In this document: in pieces, positions 32,946-44,107 of the stretch
Layout of the letters: every line of letters starts with the position of its first letter
Position numbering within the stretch: the stretch's first letter is position 1
DNA from: Paraspadella gotoi
Taxonomy: Eukaryota; Chaetognatha
Direction of reading: 5' to 3'
NCBI GenBank assembly: GCA_051294375.1
Contig: CM119268.1
Span: forward strand, 19,689,820-19,753,819
DNA: 64,000 bases
The notes under the pieces: generated by a model
Databases searched by the model: none
The model's input: the letters and a program-made list of their open reading frames with translations, nothing else
Told to the model about the DNA's origin: nothing
Made by a program: the position numbers and the translations under genes

Positions 32946-33590
32946 GTCTCCTTCCCTCTCTCTCTTTATTTTACAAAAAAAAATTATTCACTTTTTTTCA
33001 CCACCGATTTTTGAAAAATTATTATTATTTCTTTCCTTCTAAAAACTTTTATTATCGCCATTTATATAATATAATATAATATAACAATCTAAAATTTCAT
33101 TCAAGATAAATTTTTTTTTTAAGAGAGGGAAATGAAATTTATTTGAATAAGTAAAAAAAATATTTTGGAAGTCAAAAATATCATAGTTCGTTAACTGATT
33201 ATTGTCAACTATATATTTTGTTAATAGAGATTATAATTTTTTGACCGTTATTATTGAAAATAGTTTAGCCTTATAGCGACGAGTTTTCATTTCATACAAT
33301 CAATATCAATCTCATTAATTTTCAATATTATGCAAAAAAATAAGGTTTTCAACTCATTTTTGAACTAGATGAAAAAAAAAATAGAAAGTTAATTGATGCT
33401 AATAAAACAATTTTATTTTTATCACGCCACTTTTTTCTTAATACAAAATCCCAAATTTATTCCGAGATTTTCGTGGATTTTTTTTTTTCCTTCTAAAAAC
33501 TTTTATTATTATTTTATTATTCTCTCTAATTTCTCTCTCAATTCAACTCTCTGTCGCGCTCTCTCTCTCTCTCTCTCTCTCCGAATTAAC
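32946..33590. other. AT- and CT-rich stretch, no gene
   Basis: CT microsatellite at 33555-33582; no supportable coding sequence. Confidence 0.4.
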
Positions 33591-33593
33591 TCA

Positions 33594-33812
33594 TCACGTC
33601 AATGAATACTAGCATCGCATCAATGAATGACTATCATCGCATCAATGAATGAATCATCGCATCAATGAATGATTATCATCCGATCAATGAAGAACTATCA
33701 TCGCATCAATGAATGATTATCATCGCATCAATGAATGACTATCATCGCATCAATATTTGGTTATCATCGCATCAATATTTGGTTATCATCGCATCAATAT
33801 TTGGTTATCATC
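33594..33812. repeat. ATCATCGCATCAATGAATGA minisatellite
   Basis: About ten units of 24-26 bases; the later units change to ATCATCGCATCAATATTTGG. The same array occurs at 40590-40750 and, degenerate, at 12500-12620. Confidence 0.9.
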
Positions 33813-33839
33813 AAAGTAGGCTCGATCCTTATTGCTTTT

Positions 33840-34090
33840 AAGATTTTATTTGATATATTTGATATGATACGATCATGGGAAAGTGAATTAGAGTCAAGAT
33901 TCGGGAAAAATCTTCTATGGCGAAAATCTTCCAAAGCATCTTCCGAAGATTTTGGTTAATATTTTCTATATTTATGGTCGGATTTTTTTGAAACTTAATA
34001 TTAACAATATTGCCGTCATTCTACCTTGGCCGGTATAAGAATATATTAAAAAAACCTCGGGCTTTGTTCATCAGAGCTTAGTCCTACGCT
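33840..34090. repeat. Dispersed repeat family body, copy 2
   Basis: Matches 12115-12430 (GATATGATACGATCATGGGA, AATCTTCTATGGCGAAAATC, AACCTCGGGCTTTGTTCATC), with an internal deletion relative to that copy. Confidence 0.75.
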
Positions 34091-34094
34091 AATG

Positions 34095-35045
34095 TTAATT
34101 ATTTTAGGAAGGAAAATAAAAAAGGGGGAAAAAGGGGGAGCATGGGAAGAAAAAAAAGGGAAGGAGGAACCAGAGAAAAAAAGGAGGAAAGAATAGGAAG
34201 AAAAAAAATATGAGGGAAAAAATGGCGTCGCGGATGAATTAATCTTTGTTTTCCGGGAGCAAAGAGGAATTTTCGGTTTTCGAGAGGAATAAAGAGATTC
34301 AAGCCCTCCGTTGCCAGAAGGAAGAGGAAAAGGAGAAAAGAGAGTGTATGAATGAGTCCGTCCTATTCCTCGTAAAAGACAGTTTTGTGACGGGCGGAAA
34401 AGTCCTAAGTATCTATCATGTGGCCTAGAATATCTGGTAAGAAAAAGAAAAAAGAGTGAAATTTTCTAAAGGAAAGAAAAGAGGCATCTATCTGCAGAAA
34501 CGGTAATAACAAAAGGCAAACAAATAAATGGGGGAAAAGGGGGACATATCTCTACAGAGAGAAAAGGAAAGAAAAGGAGGAAAGAATGGGAAGGTGAAAA
34601 TTGAAGAAGAGAAAAAGTAGGAAAAGAAAAGAGAAAAGAAGTGAAAGGTGAAAAGATAAGTAGAGGAAAGGGAGTAAAGGAAGGAGAAAAGAAGAAAAAA
34701 GTGAAAAGAAAAGAAGAGGTAAGGGAAAAAAGAAAAGACGGTTAAAAAGAGAAGAAGATGAAAGGGAGTAAAGGAAGGAAAAGGAGGAAAGAATAGGAAA
34801 NNNNNNNNNNAAGAAGAAGAGGAAATGGAGTAAAGGAAAGGAGAAAAGAAGAGAAAGGTTAAAAGAGAAGAAGAGGAAAGAGAGGAATGGAAAGATAAGA
34901 ATAAAAAGAGGAAGGTGAAAAAAAAGAAAAAGAAGAAAGAAAAAAAGGGAGGAAGGGGAGAAAGAGGAAAAAGGAAAAAGGAGAAAAAGGAAGAAGTAGA
35001 GGAAAGCGCAAAGAAAGGAAGTGGAAGATAGGGAGGAAGGATAGT
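34095..35045. repeat. Long polypurine tract
   Basis: Nearly 950 bases made mainly of A and G on the plus strand (GGAAGGAAAAGAAGAAAAGG style), broken by a mixed segment at 34205-34440 and by 10 N at 34801-34810. Phe/Leu/Ser-rich minus-strand frames are products of the composition. Confidence 0.85.
34801..34810. other. Assembly gap (10 N)
   Basis: A short N run inside the polypurine tract. Confidence 1.
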
Positions 35046-35690
35046 TAAACATGATATAAATTGTTAAATGTAGTATTATGTTTTACTGGCTTTGTTTTAT
35101 ATCAAGACCTTTACCGATTTTCTTTGTTTTCGCAAAGGAAGATACCTAGGACATTAGAGGTTCAAATACGAATAAAACTTTTTTAATTTATTTGTTGGGG
35201 TCAGGTGCAAATATTGTAAAATATAGCAATTAACGGACATTTTCTAGTAGAGGATCAGTTTTAAAATGATCAATATTGTACCAGGACCATTATTTATAGT
35301 ATTTTTTGCATTAGAAATGAGTTCAACGATTGTCTTAGAGTAGGAAACTTGTAATAAATTTAAAAATATTCCTTAGTATTTACAGTAAAATACCATAAAA
35401 ATACAAGTTTTAGATACTAAAAACCATGTACTATCAAAAACCATTCGTATTTTGCTAGTATTTAAAGCGCTACTGGTGCAACTTTCGTCATGAACCAAAA
35501 AAACGGGAAAAAATTTCGATCGCTCGAATTTTTTTTCTTCGCGAAGCGACATATCTATTACAAACTGGGGATAGTGCCTGAATCTAGATTCAGATTTCCA
35601 AAAAACTTTCACTTGGCTCAGCCCATACAATGCCGGAGATTTGGAAATACGACAAATAAATCGTAAAAATCTCCACGCCGCCGAAATGCG
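35046..35690. other. No recognisable gene
   Basis: AT-rich, with moderately long frames on the minus strand that show no family resemblance. Confidence 0.4.
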
Positions 35691-35699
35691 CGAATCATT

Positions 35700-35930
35700 C
35701 TCCAAATTTCATCGCCGACTTCGCCGCCAATTTTTGCCGCCGATTTCGATGGCGATTTCGCCACCGATTTCCCCAACCGATTTCCCCGCCGACTTCGCCG
35801 CGCACCTCGCCACCAAACCTCGCCGCCGATTTCCCCGCCGATTTCCCCACCGACTTTGCCGCGACTTCGCCGCCAACTTCGCCGCCGACCTTTGCGCCGA
35901 CTTTGCCGCGGACTTTGAATTGATGATGAA
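35700..35930. repeat. GC-rich degenerate short tandem repeat (GCCGATTTC)
   Basis: Repeated GCCGCCGATTTC, CCGACTTCGCCG and ACCGATTTCCCC units of 9-15 bases. Arg/Pro/Phe-rich and Gly/Lys-rich frames on the two strands come from this repeat. Confidence 0.8.
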
Positions 35931-36207
35931 TTATTAGTTGAAGCAAAATTTGTAGGCATTTTCGCGAAAAAACTTATGGTTTTTGTTTTTTATTTTCATT
36001 TTTTTTAAAGAATTTCAAACAAGGAATTTCAAAAAAAGAATTTAAAAATTTTTTTTGTTTGCGTAGTTTTTACTTAAATTGGACCTGCGGAAATAACCGG
36101 GATGCGAGGTCACAAAATATTTCAATGAGAGCTAAAAAAATTAGTATTATTTAATAATTTTAATTCTGGAGCGTAATAAAAAAGCGAGGGTAAATCTTTC
36201 ATTTGTC

Positions 36208-36549
36208 ATGGGTGAGATCAATTTTATCAATTCCAAACTTTTATGCTGTACATTATTATTAAAGCCTCTATCCAGGAAATTTATTTACTTTTGTCAATCT
36301 GTGTCTTTTTCTCTCTGGTATTGTCATTATCGAAGTGTACACTACGGCGAAAAAAAACCCACACTTTTCACATCGAAAGGAACGTATTGGCTCCGCGAAT
36401 TTTACAGAGATAGAGGATACATAAAAAATAAGAGCCTATTAAACGTACTAAAGGGATTGGTACAAGCTCCCAATAAAAATCGAGCAAAAAGCGTTTGTGA
36501 AAGTTATACGATTCGGGTACAAAATATCTCCAAAAAAATTACCGATTAG
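36208..36549 (+). CDS. Unrecognised 113-codon open frame
   Basis: From ATG 36208 the frame runs 113 codons to TAG with balanced composition: GEINFINSKLLCC at the start, SVHYGEKKPTLFTSKGTYW in the middle and ESYTIRVQNISKK at the end. No domain, signal peptide or splice site stands out and no second copy is seen in the window. It may be an exon, a transposon relic or chance; I can support nothing beyond the open frame. Confidence 0.2.
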   Translation: MGEINFINSKLLCCTLLLKPLSRKFIYFCQSVSFSLWYCHYRSVHYGEKKPTLFTSKGTYWLREFYRDRGYIKNKSLLNVLKGLVQAPNKNRAKSVCESYTIRVQNISKKITD

Positions 36550-37069
36550 TTTTTCGTCAAAAGAGTCCCAATAAACTTTTCCCTATTAAAATAACATCTG
36601 TGTTTATATATGTAATGAGAATGTTAAATTTCCTCTGAATGACCAATCGAACCCTAGCTTTATAAAAAAGCTATATTTTTTTAAACATTTTTCTTAAAAT
36701 TTAAAAAGAAATAGTTCTACCAATTTGATAATAAAAAATGAAAAAACAATACAAATTTGTAAAAAATGATAGCCATGTTAATGTATTAGATATTTTAGCT
36801 TTTTAACAAATATTTTTTATTATCCACAGAATTCTGTATAAACAACTATCAAAACAAATTAAACATATTTATTAATTGTTTTAAAAAAATAGTTATATTA
36901 AATTGTTTAAGCTACTCTTTTGCCTTATATTCAACCATTCGATGACGTCATTAATCTCATTAGCATATTCGAGTCACCGCATTTTATTACTAACCTTTGA
37001 GCATAAATTGACGATACGGGTTGGTGATCTAATTCCATATTAAATATGGTTTTCTGTATTCATATCTCT
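36550..37069. other. AT-rich stretch, no gene
   Basis: No coding or structured repeat recognised before the scaffold gap. Confidence 0.4.
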
Positions 37070-37169
37070 NNNNNNNNNNNNNNNNNNNNNNNNNNNNNNN
37101 NNNNNNNNNNNNNNNNNNNNNNNNNNNNNNNNNNNNNNNNNNNNNNNNNNNNNNNNNNNNNNNNNNNNN
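37070..37169. other. Scaffold gap (100 N)
   Basis: Exactly 100 N, the usual placeholder for a gap of unknown size, so order and distance across it are not certain. Confidence 1.
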
Positions 37170-38145
37170 TCAATATAATGCAAAATATTGGCAAATAAAT
37201 TAAAATCTGTACTGTCTTATCTCAACAGTAGTATTTATTTGTACATAAGGTTATATTTTTTTGGAAAGGATATGAATAAACAAATAATATAATTATAGTA
37301 ATTAATATGATTAGTATAAAAAATTATTATTAAAGTATTATCCTTCGCGTCATTCAGAAAAAAATAGTGTTATTAAAATTTTAACACAGATCTGGGAAGA
37401 TTCAAATATAAAACTAAGAAAATGATAAAAGAAAATAGTTATGGTTTTTACTAAAAAAATAGTATTGTACAAAGATATGCCTCATAAAAACTATGCAACC
37501 CGTCTCGTGGCTTCGCCGCTCGCCGTTAGCATGTTCGCCATTCTCTTTCATTCAAGATTTAGTTCAACCTACGGCTGACGAATCAAACCATTCAGATAAG
37601 TCTTTGTGGAAAATATATTGCCTCATAAACCTTTTCCAGATATCCAACAGAACCAGATAAAAATTACTACTCACTGATGCATTTGCATTAAGAGTTTGAT
37701 CAATAAAAAGTATTGACCCTTTTATGAACTTCAGAACAAGGAGGAGATGGCAAAGTTACTCCTCAATTTTGAGGAAGGAAAAAAAATCTGGATTCTTAAA
37801 ATATTAAATGGGAAATCAGTAATGTAATCCGTAATATAATTTCTTTCCATTTTTTTTTATCTAGAATATATAATTTTCTCCTTCTATCACTCGTGACCCA
37901 ATAAGTACAAATTTCTCTCTTTACGTCAATTTTTGCTGAGGTTCAATTAATGTTTTACCAAGAAATGGCTTTGTTTTCATTCGTTTTTATGACCGAATCA
38001 CGATCGTCCGTCTGAAACTTATTTCTACGAGTTTTACTGTTTTCCTTCCTTTCATTAAACATACCTTTTAAAACTCTTGTCAGCTCATTTTTGGACGGGG
38101 GACGCTTGAACGTTAGTTTCGCTACGAGATAGATAGAATTCTTCT
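37170..38145. other. No recognisable gene
   Basis: AT-rich. 38075-38130 weakly resembles the repeated segment at 2400-2460 (GGACGGGGGACGCTTGAACG). Confidence 0.4.
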
Positions 38146-38149
38146 TTAA

Positions 38150-38275
38150 GAGGAGAGAGAGAGAGAGAAGAGACGAGAGAGAGAGATGAGAGAGAGATCC
38201 AGAGATCGACGAGAGAGAGAGAGAGAAAGAGGAAGTGAGAAAGAGAAAGAGAGAGAGAGTGAGAGAGAAAGAGTG
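38150..38275. repeat. Interrupted (GA)n tract
   Basis: GAGAGAGAGAGAAGAGACGA style purine repeat with interruptions; Arg/Glu-rich frames through it are not genes. Confidence 0.9.
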
Positions 38276-38559
38276 AGTAACAAATATTATGCCTCGCCTC
38301 GGTTAGTTTTTGTCGCTTTCTTTTCTCTGCTACGTTTACCGGTCTTTTGTCGGTCATTTGAAAATATTCTATCTTTTTCCGAGTTGTTTTTTGACAATTA
38401 TGAAGTAGATCGTCCGTCCTCAACGAGTTTTAAGGTTTTTTTTATGGACATTGATACAAATTATTAAATTTTTATTTGTTACGAGATAGTCTCTCGGTTG
38501 TTTAATGCCCTTTTTATTCCATATTTTGCCATTACGAAATATCTGATTTTGGCTCTCCG

Positions 38560-38649
38560 ATTGGTCCGTGCTTATGACTGTACCTTACCCAAAGATATAA
38601 AAGAGACGTGCTTACAGTGAAACTAGGAAGGGTTACCAATGATTCGTCG
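38560..38649 (+). promoter_or_regulatory. Candidate Pol II promoter and short first exon
   Basis: An inverted CCAAT box (ATTGG, 38560-38564) lies 36 bases upstream of TATAAAAG (38596-38603). About 35 bases further is an ATG in good context (ACCAATG, 38639-38641), and after MIR the sequence reads CG|GTAAGC, a strong 5' splice site at 38649/38650. A polypyrimidine tract and CAG at 38915-38945 could be the acceptor, but the frame entered there stops after a few codons. Either the true acceptor is elsewhere, or the transcript is non-coding, or the set of signals is a coincidence. Confidence 0.35.
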
Positions 38650-39595
38650 GTAAGCATTTAAAATGTTATTTTTATAATTTTATGATTAAGTTTTAAGTTG
38701 ACTATTTTTAATAATTTTTTCTCTTGTTATATTTAGAAATAGTTTCCCTTCTTGCTTCGTCTCACGCTCATGTTATGTTTATTACAATACAAATTATAAA
38801 ATTTATACTTTTAATTTTAATAAATGAAAAGCAAGTCATAATATACTAACTCGCTCATGGCATTACGGTAAAATCCTCAACACAAATATAAAATTTATTC
38901 AATGTTCTTCTCTACTCTTTATTCATCAATTTCCTCGTCATTCAGCATATATTCATAAAGAGATTATGATACACTTACAAGGGACGGACGACGCCTCGAA
39001 TGCCGATATCGCTGGGGTGAAATACAAAAGATATTTTACAGTGAGATATAAGTCGATTGTATGTCCGGTCAGGGGCTTTATTTCTTTCTCTCGCTCTCTT
39101 TTTAGATTGTTCGAAAATCTTAATGTATTTGCTTTTAAATATGTAAAATCTTCCATTGCCTTAACTGAGAGAACAACTTTTATGTAAAAAGAATAACAAA
39201 ACTAAAATTCGATGGTCACGTAACAAATTTCCACCAATCACAGATCGCAATTGAGGATTTTTTTAAAAATTGTAAAATCTTGCAGTAGATCCTGAATATT
39301 TTTTTGGCAAAATATTATTGTGAAACCAAATAAAACTATATTAGGGTAAAGGAATCACCCGACAGGCAACAATTTTGAAAAAATTATATGTGCATATGAT
39401 CCGCCTACTACTCATCTCCGGAGGATTTTCAAAACTCATTTTTACTATAGAAATGAAAGGGATTTCACTTTTTTAAAATTACAAACGGGATTACAGTATG
39501 TTAGCATTATAAATGGTACTTCAAATTATGAGATTCCAAAATCTCGTGTCCTATACCTTGCCTTTTTTACCTTTTTAGTATTGACCATTTTTTTC
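38650..39595. other. No recognisable gene
   Basis: The 73-codon frame at 38966-39187 overlaps one on the other strand; neither has recognisable features. Confidence 0.4.
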
Positions 39596-39599
39596 ATAT

Positions 39600-40760
39600 T
39601 AAACCATCCTGGCAAAGTGAATTGTCCGTTTTCATCACAAAATTTTTATTTAAAAAGAAATTGAGAAAAAAAACTAATTTTTCCTAATATCTTTTGAAGG
39701 AACAAAGATAAAGGGATGGCAATAGTATCAAAATAAAGCCATAATCATAGGGCACATACAAGATACAATTTTAGAATTATTTTTGCTGAAACCTCTTTAC
39801 AGGGTGAGTGTCAAACTAAGTCAAAATTATAATTAATTTTAAAACTAGTGACACCCCATAAAATAAATAAAAATTAAATTCTTTTTAATGATTCTGAAAG
39901 AAAAAAGGCTAAATTGTACTCTAGTAAAGCTTTAAAGTTTTTTGGATTAAGAAAATATAATTTTTTTTTCACTTAAATATTTGCTTGTCTGATTTTACAA
40001 GCATGCTTACAAAATTATACAAAATGTTATTCACCCTATAGCCTAAGTATTTATCTTTCTTTTCCACCAGCAAAAAGTAAACATGATTTTATGTTAGAGA
40101 ACAGGGATGTTTACTGAAAGGAGCCTGAAAACGTTCAACTTCTTAACTTTGATGTTATTTTTCAATAATAAAATAGGCGAATTTTTTAATTATTTAACTC
40201 TCATAGGCTTCACAAGTCATTACACTTTCATAATATCATAATGTTAATGTAATTCATTATATCTTTTTACCCAGAAATTATAAATTAATACAGTTATGGA
40301 TTCCTTTCGTTTGTTTAAGAAAAAAAAATTAACTAGCGGAATTATAAGTTTGAAAGAGGAAGTCAGAATCGGCGAGAATCTTTATAGGCGATAATGTTGA
40401 AAAAATTGAGATGAAATTTGGTTGTTTTTGGTCGATTTCTTCTAAACCCATTTGCCAATTTAGACGTGACTTAAGATTTTCATTATTCCAGTCATTCTCT
40501 ATCTAAAAATATAAAAATATTATGAAAAAAGGTTTGGGATCGACTTTCGGAATTTGGTTATATTCTTTCTCTTATTTGTTTGTTTTATTTACGATGAATG
40601 ATTTATCGCGTCGATGAATGACTATCATCGCATCAATGAATGATTATCATTACATCAATAAAGGAATATCATCGCATCAATCATTTGGTTATCGTCGCAT
40701 CAATTATTTGGTTATCATTGCATCAATTATTGGTTATTGGTTATTATCGCATCAATTTTT
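39600..40760. repeat. Dispersed repeat family with ATCATCGCATCAAT satellite, copy 3
   Basis: CCTGGCAAAGTGAATTGTCC (39609) and GAGGAAGTCAGAATCGGCGA (40358) match the copy at 12130-12260, separated here by about 680 bases of unrelated AT-rich sequence, probably an insertion. The minisatellite ATCATCGCATCAATGAATGA follows at 40600-40750. Confidence 0.65.
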
Positions 40761-41735
40761 TGTCTTTCTTTTTTATTTCTTTATTTCCTCCTCTCGTCTG
40801 GCGAGATCACTATTATTTTAAGATTTGTTTTAATGAATTTGTTATTTCTAAAAATCATTTGTAAAAGTAATCAAGATGTACTTACAAATTTAAGATGTGA
40901 ATATCACTTTCTTCCAAACTGCTTACGCAAGTAAAAACCTATTTAGGTTTATTCACCTCTCAACCCATCGTGAATCCTACGCAAATTTACTTCACCTCTC
41001 GAAGTCTTACATCTTTGCAGCCGAATTCGCACCGGCGTCGAAAACAGAAGCCGAAAAGATAAACCACATTCAGCCTTTTATACACAATTTTCATCACGGC
41101 TCGCCAAAATAATAATTTTTTTTTTACTCTCCCAGTACCTTTTTTTAAACCTTTTTTAGACTATCATGTTACTAAAAAAATGTAATACTGTTTTTTTTTT
41201 TTTTTTTTTTCAATCTGTCAAAATAAATTATCAATTATTTTTTAATGCAAAAAAAATATTTTGTTCGTTCGAGTCAATTTAGGTTATTTGAGGAAGATGG
41301 CACTGCTGTGCTGGAAAAAAACGATAATACGAACGAATTGAAGAAAACAAAAGTTCACCTCAAAAGAAATTTGTCTGGACCGGTTTACATGATTTCAATT
41401 TGACCAGCGCATGTCGCTATCAAAATAAAAAGTTAATACGTAATCAGTAATACAGAGATAATTAAATATTGTTATATCGGTACAATCTGTATTAAAAGAG
41501 ACCTCCAATCTAATGTGGTTAATATCTCGGTCTCATTGATAAATTTTAAACATTCTTTTGTTTTTAAAAATAGAAAAACGTTATTTAAAACATTTGAAAA
41601 TTGAAGAACGAAGTTTTCATTTTTTTTTAAATTTTGTCAACTCAATTTTTAAAAGCGATTCACAGAGTAACTTGCATGAATATTTTTGTAACTACAATAA
41701 AGTAAATTATTTTTTATTCGACCTAAAACAGAAAA
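40761..41735. other. No recognisable gene; 3' flank of the minus-strand exon
   Basis: AT-rich. On the minus strand AATAAA occurs about 20 bases after the stop codon of the 41740-42703 exon (plus-strand 41713-41718), a possible polyadenylation signal although very close to the stop. Confidence 0.4.
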
Positions 41736-41739
41736 ATTT

Positions 41740-42703
41740 TCAACAAAATATGTCTTCGTATTTTGGAGGAGGGTCACGCAATTCAAAATCGACACGTGAC
41801 TGTGAAGCGTCGTTTGAAGAACGAGTCACGTTGAAATTTGAAATAGGCGTCGCGCGAATTGAATAATAATCGCTGCCGGAATCTGAATAACCAATTTGAG
41901 AGTCGGAATTCGGCGAACAGAATGTATAATCGACACCAGAGGGATGTTGACGTGGAGTTTCGGCATCCAGATTATTGGTTGCGGCATCAAGATAATGGGT
42001 TGCGGCATTAAGATAATTGGTTGCGGCATTTGTGAAGGTGATTCTAGCAACGGAAGCGTTCGCAAGTTTATCGCCGGCTCCCCGGAGACGAGAAGAAGGA
42101 TCGGAAGGGCGAGCAACGTCACATGGCATGACATGAGATGGCACGACACCACCGACTACTTCCTCTTGTCTCCTTCCAATAAATCTCTCCTCTCCTTCTC
42201 GTCTTCTCCTTCTTTCTTCTTCTACAAATCTCACGCACCTTCCCTGTATTCCTCCTCCTTCTCCTCCGACCCTTCTTCTTTCCTCCCCTACTTCTCCGTA
42301 ACTCGGGGGTGAATCTCGACTCGTGAGTCTCGCTTCTTCGCTTCTCAACGACAAGTCACAACTCGTCGCTTCGTGTGAACTAGAAACGACCCTATCACTT
42401 GTTAACGTAAGGTCTCTCGGTGAACAGCCGGTTCCATTCGGCGCGACGGCGGTAGCTGGAGCCACGTCACTCCTCTCGTTGTCTCGCGATGGCGCGTCGG
42501 TTTCGTTTGGCGTAGAGCGGATAAGAGGCGAAGTCACATGATCGTGGGGACGACGAGGAGGAATCGAGGGAGAAGAAGAGGAGGAGGGAGGAGAAGAGGA
42601 TGGAAGGGAGGAAGGGGAGGAGGGAGAAAGAGATGCCAGATCGGGTGAAGGAGATGATAAATTTTTGGTTGGTTCGGCCAAAAAAACGAGTTTTGTCTTT
42701 TCC
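41740..42703 (-). CDS. Candidate last exon of a host gene with PPxY motifs
   Basis: This is the longest open frame in the window outside transposons. It is GC-rich in AT-rich surroundings. On the minus strand a polypyrimidine-rich TTCGTTTCAATTTACAG ends at 42704, so the exon starts at 42703 and reads (AG)G-GAA-AAG, then about 320 codons to a TGA at 41742. The protein has a Ser/Pro-rich stretch, a PPSY motif (RDSPPSYGEV), a Gly/Glu/Arg-rich basic stretch, about four tandem 8-residue units (AATNYLN, AATHYLD, AATNNLD) and a C-terminal DPPPKYEDIFC with a second PPxY. PPxY motifs bind WW domains, for example in Nedd4-type ubiquitin ligases; they are common in cytoplasmic tails of membrane proteins. 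The exon phase fits the candidate exon at 49741-49537. Family unknown. Confidence 0.6.
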
Positions 42704-42837
42704 CTGTAAATTGAAACGAAGACTTCGGTTATAAACAAGTAATTTTGCAACTTTCAGAAAACCTTACCAGAAAATTTAAAGTTTTTGATCTCGCTTAGTA
42801 GTAGGTTGCTTATATTTTATTTGAATGTATTGAAGAG

Positions 42838-43078
42838 ACAGTAATTATTGTTATGTGTTAGTTACAGAACCGTTCAATATAAGCAGTCCCTAAGCTTCGG
42901 ATCAGGCTGTCGCACCGTGAAACAGGCGGGTTACAGGCGGGTGAAGCGCCCCATCCCTCTTAGGGGTCCACCGGGCTAGAACCCCGGACCTTTGGGTTGG
43001 GAGGGGGAGGCAAATGACTTGCCTCCGGCATCAATAGCCGCTGATTAACGGTTGGTAGACTTTTGTCCACCATAGTAT
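42838..43078 (-). mobile_element. tRNA-derived SINE (family 1), copy 2
   Basis: Same element as 12638-12870: GACAGTAATTATTGTTATGT at one end and, on the minus strand, the tRNA-like head with B box GGGGTTCTAGCCC (42973-42985) and a GGAGGC-type stem. Small insertions (GGGGGAGG) separate the copies. It ends about 45 bases before the LTR of element A. Confidence 0.7.
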
Positions 43079-43124
43079 GATTGCTTTACCAATATACGGT
43101 TTGCAGGAACCCCAATGATATATC

Positions 43125-44044
43125 TATAGATTCGATCCCGGAACTTACCTATTCACGAGTGAAGCCTCAGCCGATGTCGCCACTCAGACATATTAACTTT
43201 TTGACAACGAAATACCTTTATTATTATGTTAATATTATTTGCTGTTTGTCTTTTGTTATTCCTTGGTAAACAAAGGAACATTATGTAGCTTATAGAAATC
43301 AGCTGTTCTTATTTAGATATTTCCTAAATTTTGAAACCTAACTTTTACATCTTCTTCTTCACACCAAACTCAAGTACCAAATTTATTAATTTACTGTTCT
43401 GTTATTGTTCATCCATTGTTTACTTATTGTCAAATTAATTAATTGATTGATTGATTAATATTATGTCATATTGACTGTAGGAATATCTATATGCTTTGAT
43501 TATTTTATTAAGGTACCTATTAAGTACAGTAAGTGCTATAGCCTCAGCTAAAACTTTCTATCTCCATGAAGCCCGTGTTCATAACGAATTGGTGTTTATT
43601 GTAGTATGATGAGTTGTGTGTGATGTTAAGAACCTTCAAAGGCGAATAGTAAGTTCATGTCAAATAATCATAGTTCATTGCAAGTAATAACATACTAAGT
43701 GGGCTCCTTCCGGAGAGTGTAGAAAAACCGATGTTCATTTGTCGTTCATCTCTCGTCAGTGGGCGATCTCTGGCGTTCACTTAGACTGTACTGAACATTT
43801 CTACTCCGTAGTAACGTATTCAACAAAGGATCAGTGTTTATACGTCGACGCCAAGTATCGCACCCGTACGATCTCTCTTTACAGTACCTTTTATCAAATG
43901 AACCAAGCAAGTTGGTTTTGGCATTTTTAATCAAGGCTTGATAAACAATTTGACAAAGCTTGATAAACAATCTGATTGTTCTACCAACGGGGTCAACGCC
44001 CAATCAAGACGAATCAATCAATCAATCAATCCAGCGCATCTACA
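43125..44044 (+). mobile_element. 5' LTR of Ty3/Gypsy element A
   Basis: The first 250 bases match the partial 3' LTR at 46956-47187 closely. The 3' copy begins TGTAGATTCC; this one begins TATAGATTCG. The LTR ends TCTACA at 44039-44044, the inverted complement of TGTAGA, directly before the primer binding site. Length is about 920 bases. Its end holds a (AATC)n stretch preceded by GCCCAATCAAGACGAATC, which is shared with the tail of the tRNA-like SINE at 48130. Confidence 0.8.
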
Positions 44045-44045
44045 A

Positions 44046-44063
44046 TGGTGATCCGCGACGCCG
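44046..44063 (+). other. Primer binding site of element A
   Basis: TGGTGATCCGCGACGCCG follows the LTR by one base. TGGTGA...CGACG matches the form seen in Mag-type Gypsy elements and the equivalent site of element C at 61911. Confidence 0.65.
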
Positions 44064-44107
44064 GACATTACCCAACCTTCTACAATAGCCCAACTCCGAG
44101 TTCATAG

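Noticed and set aside
34552-35052. 166-codon Phe/Leu/Ser-rich membrane-like protein
   Set aside because: It is a translation of the polypurine tract and contains the N gap.
35618-35959. Arg/Pro- or Gly-rich protein near 35.7 kb
   Set aside because: Both strands are open because of the short GC-rich repeat; no signals support a gene.
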